Assembly (NCBI GenBank): GCA_023511485.1
Contig: JAIMBH010000027.1
Coordinates: 1-33,373 of the forward strand
DNA: 33,373 nucleotides
Source: Bacillota bacterium
Lineage (GTDB): Bacteria > Actinomycetota > Aquicultoria > Aquicultorales > Aquicultoraceae
Reading direction: 5' to 3'
Part shown: positions 1 to 6,796 of the stretch, one piece after another
How the letters are laid out: every line of letters starts with the position of its first letter
How positions within the stretch are numbered: the first letter of the stretch is position 1
The notes under the pieces: model-generated
What the model was told of the DNA's origin: nothing
The model's database searches: none
The model's input: the letters and a program-made list of their open reading frames with translations, nothing else
Made by a program: the position numbers and the translations under genes

Positions 1-512
1 ATAGGTGGCCGATTTGCTTCGGAATAGGTGGCCGGAATGCTTCGGAATCGGTGGCCGATTTGGGCCGGAATACGCACAAAAGGCGCTTTAGTAGCTGCCG
101 CCTTTTTATCTTTTATTACCTGCTTAGCAGCAGCTGTATAGAGATCTGGCATTTTAGTCTTTAAAATGCCCTCTACGAATGCCTCATTCCAGCGAATTGA
201 GATATCTCCTTTCTCCTTTTTCTCAACAATTGATGATATTTGTGCTCTCATCAGATCATCGATATCTTTTCTGCTAAGACTTGAGAGCTTTTGCTGTAAT
301 TCTTCGCTATACTTATTTTCTGCAGACGGGGTTTCATCTCCTGATGTTATTGTGTAGTATGCTACACAATACAATAAGTCTGGATTAGTGGTTGGGGCTG
401 TCTTTTTGCTACCGCCAGCAGCTGCGATAGAAGAACTAGTGAGCAGTAGTGAGAGCGCAACTACCAATATGCATATCTGCTTTATTCGACTTTTAAATAA
501 TTGTTTCATCAT
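1..512 (-). CDS. Exported protein, 3' end cut by the repeat at the contig edge
   Basis: An open frame starts at ATG 512 (ATG ATG tandem, AGGAG about 8 nt upstream) and runs leftwards off the window without a stop. The N-terminus is a clear signal peptide: basic start (KQLFKSRIKQ), hydrophobic core (ICILVVALSLLLTSSS), then an AAA-type cleavage region. The mature part is polar and helical, rich in Lys, Glu and Ser, with one YCVAYY stretch near residue 50. From about base 73 the frame reads through the 23-bp repeats, so the authentic C-terminus is probably lost. I recognise no family. It lies just downstream of the IS110 remnant, and before that insertion it may have been governed by the RNA-like element at 1950-2090, as the exported gene at 2938 may be by the second copy. 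Confidence 0.55.
   Translation of the reverse strand, partial: MMKQLFKSRIKQICILVVALSLLLTSSSIAAAGGSKKTAPTTNPDLLYCVAYYTITSGDETPSAENKYSEELQQKLSSLSRKDIDDLMRAQISSIVEKKEKGDISIRWNEAFVEGILKTKMPDLYTAAAKQVIKDKKAAATKAPFVRIPAQIGHRFRSIPATYSEANRPP
4..72. repeat. Three 23-bp tandem repeats, likely an IS21-type terminus
   Basis: Three head-to-tail 23-bp units start at 4, 27 and 50. Each begins GGTGGCCG and ends CGGAAT plus one base. IS21-family elements are known to carry several short repeats at their ends, and units with a GTGGCCG core are, as far as I remember, typical of them. No istA/istB sequence is visible because the contig ends here. The repeats lie inside the open frame of the flanking exported-protein gene, as expected for an insertion. 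Assembly stopping in a multicopy IS would explain the contig edge. Family assignment is inference. Confidence 0.5.
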
Positions 513-558
513 TATTATCTCTCCTATGAAATAAATCTACTTCATCCTTCATTTATCT

Positions 559-1577
559 TTATATTGATCTCAAAACGAAATTCGGGAAGTCCTCAAATAC
601 CCATCCGTTATTCAACGTGTGGTAGATGACGCCAAGCAGTTTTTTAGCTGTGGCAATTATTGCCTTACCCGAACCTTTCTTAGCTTTAAGTCTTTCATAA
701 AACGAGCGCGGGAACTCTCAAATAGCGAATAGCTATCAGCGTACATTGTACCAACATCGTCCTGCCAAGTTTGCTGCCTTGTTTGGTCATCCGCCCCTGA
801 TAGTTGGTCTCATTTGAGTTGCTAACACGAGGTACGATACCAAAGTAGGCGGCTAACTTCTTTTCATCCTCAAAGTCATTGATATCACCAATCACACTAA
901 GAAGAATGGTTCCACTCTTGCCGTCAACCCCTTTAATGCTGGTGATGTTCTCATGACGTTTCTCAAGTCCTTGCCCCTTCCAGAAAGCTCCTCATCGATT
1001 TTTGCTATTCCCGCACTTAATCCCCTGATCTGCTCAATAATAACTTCAAGTTTGATATGGGCAACCGGACTTACCTTATACTCCAATAATTTTGTAAGAG
1101 CTTTGTCACTTGAGAAGCATTCTTTCTTGGTTATAATCCCTTGAGCATTTAGGATGTTATGGATCTTATTCTTGAGTGCGCTTTTAAGCTGCACCAGCTT
1201 AAGCCTGGTGTGAGCAAGGCTTTCAAGTTCTACGTATTGCTCATCTTTAATTCGCGCTTCTGGCAACATCCCCTTGCTTAAAAATAATGCAATCTTTTTA
1301 AGCATCGTTAGCACCCGTCTTCTTCACCGACTGGCTTACCACCTTAAACTGCATGGTGTTGATCACATGGACCTTATCATAAGTGGTCTTGGATTATTCT
1401 GACAAAGTGCCGGGTGTTTGTTGTGGTTTCTACTGCTACTTCATCATCCGACTTTAACTCAGAGCAAAACCATTCAATCTCAACGATCTTGTAAGTCTTA
1501 AACCGCTTCTTTTCACCTTCCATAAAACAAACTGCAAACGTCGCCTTGTGAAAATCAACCCCAATAAATCTTCCCAT
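559..1577 (-). pseudogene. IS110-family (DEDD) transposase, frameshifted
   Basis: Three fragments in different frames add up to one IS110-type transposase. The N-terminal RuvC-like part starts at ATG 1577 (AGGAG 7 nt upstream) with GRFIGVDFHK, which holds the first catalytic Asp, and a VAVETT segment. The middle helical part is at about 1370-895 (QFKVVSQSVKKTGANDA, then KNKIHNILNAQGI). The C-terminal Transposase_20 part includes AAYFGIVPRV and GRMTKQGSKLGRT, and ends FVLRSI at stop 559. The frame is lost near 1320 (inside the KKTGANDA motif), near 895 and again near 700, so the gene is dead. Total length matches a normal transposase of about 330-340 residues, so it decayed by indels rather than by deletion. 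Confidence 0.85.
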
Positions 1578-1589
1578 CTCTCTACTCCT

Positions 1590-1800
1590 TCCGATTCTTT
1601 TAGGAGTAGACTTGTCGCCGGCGGCCACCATCCTCCTATCCAGGGTCCTTAATGCCACACAGTGCCTCTTTAAGCTATAGGTAAGACCAACTTACCTTTC
1701 AGGGCCTAAAAGCCACCTAACAAAATCCAGCCTATAGCCTATCTACTCCAGATAGCTTAACTATACGTTACCTGGAGCGGTCAGCGACTTTCTTATTTCA
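1590..1800 (-). ncRNA. Candidate IS110 bridge RNA region
   Basis: IS110-group elements encode a structured bridge RNA in the non-coding end upstream of the transposase. The stretch just upstream of the transposase start here is non-coding and folds well on the minus strand: an 8-bp stem (1674-1681 with 1731-1738), a hairpin at 1680-1696 (GGTAAG/CTTACC) and a hairpin at 1739-1755 (CTATCT/AGATAG). The position fits the known architecture. Assignment of target- and donor-binding loops was not possible by eye, and the element is dead at protein level. Confidence 0.35.
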
Positions 1801-1949
1801 TAGCATCTCTTTTAGATCCAATATTTGGTCTTAGCAATCCCACAGCATGGCTCAGATTTATCGAGCGATCTGAACTAGTTTTGGCTTATATTCTAATAAG
1901 CGCATTTTCTCTACAATATCCAACCAAGACCACTCTTAATGAAGTTAGT

Positions 1950-2090
1950 CATTTTAAAACTCTTCTTGCCACCTTCTGGTGCTGCCTCTTTAAGCTATCC
2001 AAGCTTAAAGCTTCCGGGGTGGCATCTATTTTCTGCAAGCAAAGTTGCAACTGATTTCAACTCTCAATTCAACCACCCTCCTCCAGGTTA
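1950..2090 (-). ncRNA. Folded RNA-like element, copy 1
   Basis: This segment aligns with 3795-3925. On the minus strand both share GGTGGTTRAATTGAGAGT, then a stem-loop, then CCAGAAGGTGGYAAGAAGAG. The inner stem differs in sequence but keeps pairing: here CTTTAAGCT (1988-1996) pairs with AGCTTAAAG (2002-2010). The outer stem pairs 1969-1979 with 2014-2022. The 2014-2022 strand can instead pair with 2073-2078, so two mutually exclusive folds are possible. The nearest minus-strand gene downstream, apart from the IS110 insertion, is the exported protein at 1-512. Function is unknown and I match it to no riboswitch class. The strand is inferred from the neighbouring genes. Confidence 0.4.
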
Positions 2091-2185
2091 AAAAATCGAA
2101 AGCCTGCTTTATTGGTTTAACAATCGGTAAGAAAGAATTATCATCGCTTTAAAGCATGACATATACTGATAATTCATATATATTA

Positions 2186-2402
2186 TCCGGTCTGCCACCC
2201 ACTGCTTACAAAGCTAGCTAAAAAATATGTATGTCAATAGTAGAATGGTATAATTATTCATTTGATATAATTAGTGGTTGTTGGGTTTGGTGTTGATATA
2301 AGTTGCCTGGGATAGACCTGCAAAAATCCAAATTCTCAATCGACCAAGCTAAATAATAGCAGGCCGAGATAGCTAGAATTAAAGAAAAATATTGTAGGGC
2401 TG
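2186..2402. repeat. 217-bp direct repeat, copy 1
   Basis: Compared by eye, this block is identical over 217 bp to 4042-4258, with similarity ending abruptly on both sides. It contains no ORF. On the plus strand it holds an extended -10 promoter motif, TGGTATAAT (TATAAT at 2249-2254). On the minus strand it holds TTGACA but no good -10. It sits between the small membrane-protein gene and RNA-like element copy 1, mirroring the order at copy 2. Perfect identity beside a strongly diverged RNA element means recent gene conversion, recent duplication or strong constraint. Confidence 0.9.
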
Positions 2403-2417
2403 CCCTAGTTGACAAGG

Positions 2418-2783
2418 CTACGCATTAGCGTCTTTGAAGCCCAGTATCATCAGAATATATGTTAAGAGATATAATATCGACACTATGCCGAACCATTTAA
2501 ATACGCCTCCAGCAAGATAAGTAAAATAGTACGCCATCGGTAATGACCATATAAAGGCAGCAAGTGTTAAGATAGCCATATTTAGCCAAAGCGAGATTAA
2601 GACATAGATAGCGGGAAGAACCATAAAAATAAATGTTATAATAACAGTTTCTACTGGAATAGGACCATCTATAGGGTTGCCAATTGTAGCTATATACCAG
2701 AAAACAATATGAATAATGGAAGATAAAGCGCCAATTAAAAATGCGATCTTATGAGTTAAAGACCTGGAGTTGAAGCCTAGCAT
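2418..2783 (-). CDS. Small four-helix membrane protein, unknown function
   Basis: A 121-residue, very hydrophobic protein with about four membrane segments: near residues 12-32 (IAFLIGALSSIIHIVFWYIA), 45-65, 68-86 and 92-114. The N-terminus is short and basic and the C-terminus is GFKDANA. The start at 2783 has AGGAGG 11 nt upstream. A closer ATG opens only a four-codon frame (stop TAG), which may dampen initiation. It follows the exported-protein gene at 2938-3675 on the same strand across a strong hairpin at 2892-2921, so it is probably transcribed separately or by read-through. I recognise no family; an accessory membrane partner of the exported protein is only a guess from proximity. Confidence 0.65.
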   Translation of the reverse strand: MLGFNSRSLTHKIAFLIGALSSIIHIVFWYIATIGNPIDGPIPVETVIITFIFMVLPAIYVLISLWLNMAILTLAAFIWSLPMAYYFTYLAGGVFKWFGIVSILYLLTYILMILGFKDANA

Positions 2784-2891
2784 ATTAGCATGGTCCTCCT
2801 TCTAATACGTGCAGAAATAAACTCTACATAACTGTCATTATATTGGCGACGGATTATCGGTTTTAGTAACGCTACCATGTTTATTAACTAA

Positions 2892-2921
2892 AGTAATCCC
2901 CTCCTTAAGGAGGGGATTACT
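2892..2921 (-). terminator. Perfect 13-bp hairpin after the exported-protein gene
   Basis: AGTAATCCCCTCC is followed by loop TTAA and its exact complement. It begins 17 nt past the stop of the exported-protein gene. On the minus strand the stem is followed by only a short T-rich run (TTTAGTT), so it is a plausible though not textbook intrinsic terminator. Confidence 0.55.
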
Positions 2922-2937
2922 TACCTCTACTTTAAGA

Positions 2938-3675
2938 CTAAACGTGAGATACCAGCAATTTCAAAAGAGAAGCATCCTCGCCCCACCTTGACCAGGTAAA
3001 GTAGTAGGGCCAAGTGCCATTAGTATTCCCCCAAATTGATTGGGAATGGTAAACCTGTGTAATTAGATTGTCATAACCCCAATCATAATTATAATATTGC
3101 GCGTCACCATCTTTGCGAACTCTTGTTTTGCTATATTGATAGTAATAAGGATAATTGTGATACCATTCCCTATACCAATTAGTATAAAACTTAGTGGGAT
3201 GATAGGCATATGCTATAAAATCATCATCCTGCCATTGAACGGTCCAGCCATCAGTACCCCAAGTTAGCAACTGATATGTGTAACATAACGGCGCATTAAC
3301 AGGATCAACTGTAGTTAATTTTAGCCAGCAGGTATAGGTTGTATACAAAGCTGATACTCTTCCTTTATCTTTTGCTTTTAATAAATCAGTCTCAGGAGCG
3401 ACTTTTATGGTTTTATAAGTACCCTTAGCACTATTGACTTCTAGCATATAAGCGCCAGTTTCAGAGCCATCTGCCTTACCGTGACCTGAAACACTAATGG
3501 TCTCGCGATCTCCAAGCTTTGTGTATTCGACTCTATTGAGTATAACTTCGCTACCCTCTTCCGGCTTTAATGCAAATGTTATAGCTTGTTGCTTACCTTT
3601 TGCCTCAGCAATGGACGAAAAACATAGTGCAAAAATAAGCATAAAAGAAAGGAATAGTGAGACTCTTTGCTTCAT
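2938..3675 (-). CDS. Exported protein, aromatic-rich, unknown family
   Basis: A 245-residue protein. The signal peptide covers about residues 1-25 (MKQRVSLFLSFMLIFALCFS, then an AEA-type cleavage site), so it is likely secreted or surface-exposed. Residues 30-95 are beta-like and polar (a SGHGKADGSETG segment). Residues 108-245 are strikingly rich in Trp and Tyr (WYREWYHNYPYYYQYS, then YYNYDWGYD), suggesting a beta-rich carbohydrate- or surface-binding fold. Only two cysteines occur in the mature part (in TYTCWL and APLCYT), about 20 residues apart, and could form a disulphide. The start at 3675 has GGAGGGG 6 nt upstream. A possible 17-codon leader frame and RNA-like element copy 2 precede it. 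No known family recognised. Confidence 0.75.
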   Translation of the reverse strand: MKQRVSLFLSFMLIFALCFSSIAEAKGKQQAITFALKPEEGSEVILNRVEYTKLGDRETISVSGHGKADGSETGAYMLEVNSAKGTYKTIKVAPETDLLKAKDKGRVSALYTTYTCWLKLTTVDPVNAPLCYTYQLLTWGTDGWTVQWQDDDFIAYAYHPTKFYTNWYREWYHNYPYYYQYSKTRVRKDGDAQYYNYDWGYDNLITQVYHSQSIWGNTNGTWPYYFTWSRWGEDASLLKLLVSHV

Positions 3676-3690
3676 TAAAACCCCTCCAAA

Positions 3691-3744
3691 TCACATTACT
3701 ATCGCCGACACTGCTTTAGCAACCTGCCTTCTATTTGAAAACAT
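3691..3744 (-). CDS. Possible 17-residue leader peptide
   Basis: A short frame of 17 codons (MFSNRRQVAKAVSAIVM) starts at ATG 3744 with GGGAGG 6 nt upstream and stops 15 nt before the exported-protein start. The ribosome site is as good as that of the main gene. It lies between RNA-like element copy 2 and the exported-protein gene, where a translated leader could couple or attenuate expression. The sequence has no run of a single amino acid typical of classical attenuators, so a chance frame is possible. Confidence 0.3.
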   Translation of the reverse strand: MFSNRRQVAKAVSAIVM

Positions 3745-3794
3745 AATTATCCTCCCTTATTATCGCTTTGCCATTTTAAAAACGATTGGTATGT

Positions 3795-3925
3795 GATAAG
3801 CTCTTCTTACCACCTTCTGGTCTTCATCCTAAGCCTATGGCTTAAGCCTCCAGGGGGTGGTTTCAATTTATTGATCCGTTAGCGATATGACTATCGACTC
3901 TCAATTTAACCACCCCCTTAAAGAT
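3795..3925 (-). ncRNA. Folded RNA-like element, copy 2
   Basis: This is the second copy of the element at 1950-2090. The outer stem pairs 3810-3820 with 3850-3860 over 11 bp, all Watson-Crick or G-U. The inner hairpin TAAGCC/GGCTTA is at 3830-3844. The strand GGGGGTGGTT (3853-3862) is also perfectly complementary to AACCACCCCC (3908-3917), giving an alternative fold that excludes the first, as in riboswitches and attenuators. It lies about 130 bp upstream of the exported-protein start on the same strand. No known ligand class was recognised. Confidence 0.45.
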
Positions 3926-4041
3926 CAGTTAGCTTAAGATAATTGGAGAATTGCTGTTTACCATCCTTAGAATGGTCAACATCCTGGAGGTAATTAATAG
4001 CCAATATCGTAATTGTAAGTATTGATATCACATATCGGTAT

Positions 4042-4258
4042 TCCGGTCTGCCACCCACTGCTTACAAAGCTAGCTAAAAAATATGTATGTCAATAGTAGA
4101 ATGGTATAATTATTCATTTGATATAATTAGTGGTTGTTGGGTTTGGTGTTGATATAAGTTGCCTGGGATAGACCTGCAAAAATCCAAATTCTCAATCGAC
4201 CAAGCTAAATAATAGCAGGCCGAGATAGCTAGAATTAAAGAAAAATATTGTAGGGCTG
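4042..4258. repeat. 217-bp direct repeat, copy 2
   Basis: Identical by eye to 2186-2402. The extended -10 motif (plus strand) is at about 4105-4110. Its right edge falls 11 bp before the 24-bp terminal inverted repeat of the 4270-4552 element, so that edge may mark an old rearrangement or insertion point. As with copy 1, RNA-like element copy 2 lies on its left, about 120-250 bp away. Confidence 0.9.
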
Positions 4259-4269
4259 AAACCTTCGGG

Positions 4270-4552
4270 GACGGTCCTCTAAATTTACAAATTCTTTACT
4301 CAAGTACTATGTCCCTGCTCTCTTTCTCCCCTTTGAGCCAAAGCATATTTAATAAAAAGCAGTAGACTTGTGTATCGATAAAGATTTCCCGCCGCTCGAT
4401 ACCCAGCAGATGGCGTGATAAACCATACCTGGGATATCGAATCGTCTTCCCCTTGGCATGGTTTAAGACTAGCGCAAGCTAGATGTGTAGTCAATTAATT
4501 GTGCTATAGCACAGATGGTTATTTAGCTAATTTGTAAATTTGGAGGACCGTC
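4270..4552. mobile_element. 283-bp MITE-like element with 24-bp terminal inverted repeats
   Basis: The ends 4270-4293 and 4529-4552 are inverted repeats matching at 23 of 24 positions (GACGGTCCTCYAAATTTACAAATT in two reads of 20 or fewer: GACGGTCCTC then AAATTTACAAATT). The inside has no convincing gene; a 64-codon minus frame at 4300-4494 has no recognisable features. A perfect 12-bp palindrome GTGCTATAGCAC lies at 4501-4512. The GGGGACGGTCC-type end resembles sequences often found beside Y1/RAYT transposases in anaerobes, but that link is from memory. The right end replaces the C-terminal codons of the nucleotidyltransferase gene. Confidence 0.6.
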
Positions 4553-4919
4553 TACAGGTGTGTGGGCCGTGTACCCAAATCGCCTCTCGTTTAAGTGTTT
4601 GACAGAACTTTCCCTGCTTATCGAGACCTTGCCACTCTTTCTCTGTATAGACTAGTACATCTGTAGGTACCGGTAGGTCGGTTACGTCAAACTCAGCAGC
4701 GCGCTTTACAAAGGGTTGCTCGGATTTTCCAACGATGATAAGTAAGTCGAGATCGCTGCCTACACCCCAATCGCCCCTAGCATAAGAGCCAAAACAGCCA
4801 ATGCCTTTTATATCTTTTCTCTTTTGCGCCATCCTTTTTGCCCAAAGACGTACTGCCTGATCAACTGTTTGCAAATCAGGCCATTTGAGAACGCACGAAC
4901 GCAATGATCTCACCGGCAT
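4527..4919 (-). CDS. MNT-type nucleotidyltransferase, C-terminus altered
   Basis: A 130-residue minimal nucleotidyltransferase. The signature is GCFGSYARGDWGVGSDLDLL: GSxARG, then D-x-D as metal-binding aspartates. Family members pair with HEPN proteins as toxin-antitoxin modules in which the MNT partner AMPylates and silences the HEPN RNase. ATG 4919 is chosen because AGGAGG lies 9 nt upstream; a TTG frame at 4961 extends upstream without its own site. It overlaps the HEPN gene by 44 bp, a normal arrangement. The last 13 residues (after REAIWVHG) are encoded partly by the 283-bp inverted-repeat element, so the native end was replaced. Confidence 0.8.
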   Translation of the reverse strand: MPVRSLRSCVLKWPDLQTVDQAVRLWAKRMAQKRKDIKGIGCFGSYARGDWGVGSDLDLLIIVGKSEQPFVKRAAEFDVTDLPVPTDVLVYTEKEWQGLDKQGKFCQTLKREAIWVHGPHTCRRSSKFTN

Positions 4920-5061
4920 AACGAATCGCCTCCTCGCTTTGAAGCGGTCCATAGTGTTCAAAAGGCGCTCCCCCTGGATGACTATCTGGATAGCAGGAAT
5001 CTTTTGCTTGTTCTAAGTCTCTTATGGCCTGATTAAGCCAATCACGAGCACGGTTTGGCAT
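4876..5061 (-). pseudogene. HEPN-domain protein with internal in-frame deletion
   Basis: The 61-residue product joins a typical HEPN start (MPNRARDWLNQAIRDLEQAK) directly to a typical HEPN end (YPDSHPGGAPFEHY, then EEAIRYAGEIIAFV). Normal proteins of this family have about 120-135 residues. The missing middle includes the helix with the QQAAEKALKA-like segment and the RNase Rx4-6H motif. The reading frame is kept, so a short helical product could still be made, but it should lack RNase activity. It overlaps the MNT gene, the classical HEPN-MNT order. Domain boundaries come from recalled family patterns. Confidence 0.7.
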
Positions 5062-5145
5062 CGCTTCTAATCCCTTCGATCCAAAGCCAATTGATCAATC
5101 GGCCTTTTGGCCTTTAGTTCGTAGTTCGACATTCGTAATTCGAAG

Positions 5146-5763
5146 TCATCCCTTAACCCTCACCCTCTTGCCATCTATTTCAAGCTTGCCTTCACAGTAG
5201 AGCTTAATTGCTTTGGGATAGATGATATGCTCGACCGCGTGGATGCGCTCGGCCAAAGTCTCTTCGGTATCATCTTCCTGGATGGGCACCGCCTCCTGCA
5301 GGATTATAGGGCCTTCATCATATATCTCGTTGGCAAAGTGGACGGTGACACCAGTGACTTTTACTCCATAGTTGAGGGCATCTCTGATGCCATGCGCTCC
5401 AGGAAAGGATGGCAGGAGTGCCGGATGGATATTCATGACACGGTTAGGGTAGGCATCGAGGATCTCCTTCCCAAGCAGGCGCATATAGCCGGCCATAACA
5501 ACTAACTCAACACCATGTTCTTTAAGGATATCTAATATTGCCCGGTTGTAAGACGACTCATCGGCGTGTTCTTTTCGGGCGACATGGATTGCCGGTATAC
5601 CGTGGTTCTTTGCTCTTACCAGGCCGTAGGCATCTGCCCGGCTGCTTACCACAACAACAACTTTCGCAGGAAGCTCCCCTGCCTCGCATTTGTCGATGAT
5701 GGCCTCCAGGTTAGAACCGCTTCCCGATATTAAAACGCCGATTCTTACCGGCTTGCTAGACAT
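5146..5763 (-). CDS. purN: Phosphoribosylglycinamide formyltransferase PurN
   Basis: GAR transformylase, cytosolic, transfers a formyl group from 10-formyl-THF to GAR (step 3 of purine synthesis). Starting at ATG 5763 the protein has 205 residues, the normal length. It shows GSGSNL at 13-18 and the catalytic triad N111 and H113 (MNIHPALLPSFPG) with D149 (DEGPII), each offset by five from the E. coli enzyme. ATG 5763 overlaps the purM stop by 8 bp (ATGTCTAG). An upstream frame start at 5787 would lie inside purM and is less likely. Last gene of the pur cluster. The 80 bp after it hold only degenerate TTCGTARTTCG-type repeats (about 5117-5143). Confidence 0.96.
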   Translation of the reverse strand: MSSKPVRIGVLISGSGSNLEAIIDKCEAGELPAKVVVVVSSRADAYGLVRAKNHGIPAIHVARKEHADESSYNRAILDILKEHGVELVVMAGYMRLLGKEILDAYPNRVMNIHPALLPSFPGAHGIRDALNYGVKVTGVTVHFANEIYDEGPIILQEAVPIQEDDTEETLAERIHAVEHIIYPKAIKLYCEGKLEIDGKRVRVKG

Positions 5764-6796
5764 ATGCCACAACCCCCTTGCCGGCAACCGCCTTACCGAT
5801 AACGTAAACCATCTCGCCCGCCTGGGTTAACAATTCGATCGCCCCATCTTCATATTTAGAATCGATCAAAATGACCATCCCGATTCCCATATTAAACGTC
5901 TGAAGCATCTCTTCCGTCTCAACTGCTCCTTCGCGCCGGATAAACTCAAAGACTGGCAAAACCGGCCAGGAGCCAAGCTTGATCTTAGCATCAACCGTCT
6001 TGGGTAATATTCTCGGGACGTTGTGCGTCAAGCCTCCGCCAGTAATGTGCGCAAGCCCCTTTATAGGATAGCTTTGCACAAGCTTAAGGATGCTTTTTAC
6101 ATAAATGCGGGTGGGCTTTAGATACTCTTCACCAAGAGATGTCCCGCCGTCCCAATAAGTTTTATCTAAAGATAGCCCGCCCACCTCAATGAGCTTTCTT
6201 GCTAATGAATAACCGTTTGAGTGCAGACCAGATGATGCAAGCCCAAGGATAACATCGCCTTCTGCAATATTCTCACCAGTTATGATGGCGCCCTTATCAA
6301 CAACGCCAACCGCAAAACCGGCTAAATCGTATTCGCCGGGGGCGTAAAAGCTCGGCATCTCGGCGGTCTCCCCACCAAGAAGTGCACATCCTGCCTGCCG
6401 GCATCCTTCGGCAATTCCCTCGATCACATCAGCGGCTTTTTTTGGATCAAGCTCGCCGGTTGCAAAATAATCTAAGAAGAAAAGCGGCTCGGCCCCCTGG
6501 ACTAAGATATCGTTTACACACATGGCGACAAGGTCGATGCCGACTGTGCTGTGTATATCCATCGCCTGGGCAATTTTTAGTTTAGTCCCCACACCATCGG
6601 TCCCGGATACTAGAACCGGCTCAGAAAAGCGGCTCTTGTCAAGCGCAAAAAGCCCGCCAAATCCGCCAATGTCGGTCAAAACACCCGGTGTAAAAGTCGA
6701 GCGCACGGATTTTTTGATAAGTTCTACAACCTGCTCGCCGGCCTCGATATCAACGCCAGCATCCTTGTAGGTAAGGGTTTTTTTTGCATCAGCCAT
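5756..6796 (-). CDS. purM: Phosphoribosylformylglycinamidine cyclo-ligase PurM
   Basis: AIR synthetase, 346 residues, closes the imidazole ring using ATP (step 5). Seen motifs: DIGGFGGLFAL near residue 42, SGTDGVGTKLKIA near 64-76 (ATP/substrate loop), LGGETAEMPSFY near 141-152, and HITGGGLTHNVPR near 245. The ATG at 6796 overlaps the purF stop as TAATG, with its GAGGAGAAGG site inside the purF end, so translation is coupled. No truncation or missing residue noticed. Confidence 0.97.
   Translation of the reverse strand: MADAKKTLTYKDAGVDIEAGEQVVELIKKSVRSTFTPGVLTDIGGFGGLFALDKSRFSEPVLVSGTDGVGTKLKIAQAMDIHSTVGIDLVAMCVNDILVQGAEPLFFLDYFATGELDPKKAADVIEGIAEGCRQAGCALLGGETAEMPSFYAPGEYDLAGFAVGVVDKGAIITGENIAEGDVILGLASSGLHSNGYSLARKLIEVGGLSLDKTYWDGGTSLGEEYLKPTRIYVKSILKLVQSYPIKGLAHITGGGLTHNVPRILPKTVDAKIKLGSWPVLPVFEFIRREGAVETEEMLQTFNMGIGMVILIDSKYEDGAIELLTQAGEMVYVIGKAVAGKGVVAYV

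Noticed and set aside
1950-2090. c-di-GMP or cobalamin riboswitch as identity of the RNA-like element
   Set aside because: The conserved core blocks of GEMM-I/II and of the B12 element are absent, so the identity is left open.
3497-3796. 99-codon plus-strand frame over the exported-protein gene
   Set aside because: Fully antisense to a gene with a clear signal peptide and ribosome site. Its composition mirrors that gene.
4300-4494. 64-codon minus-strand frame inside the inverted-repeat element
   Set aside because: No ribosome site of note, no family resemblance and atypical composition. It is treated as non-coding filler of the element.
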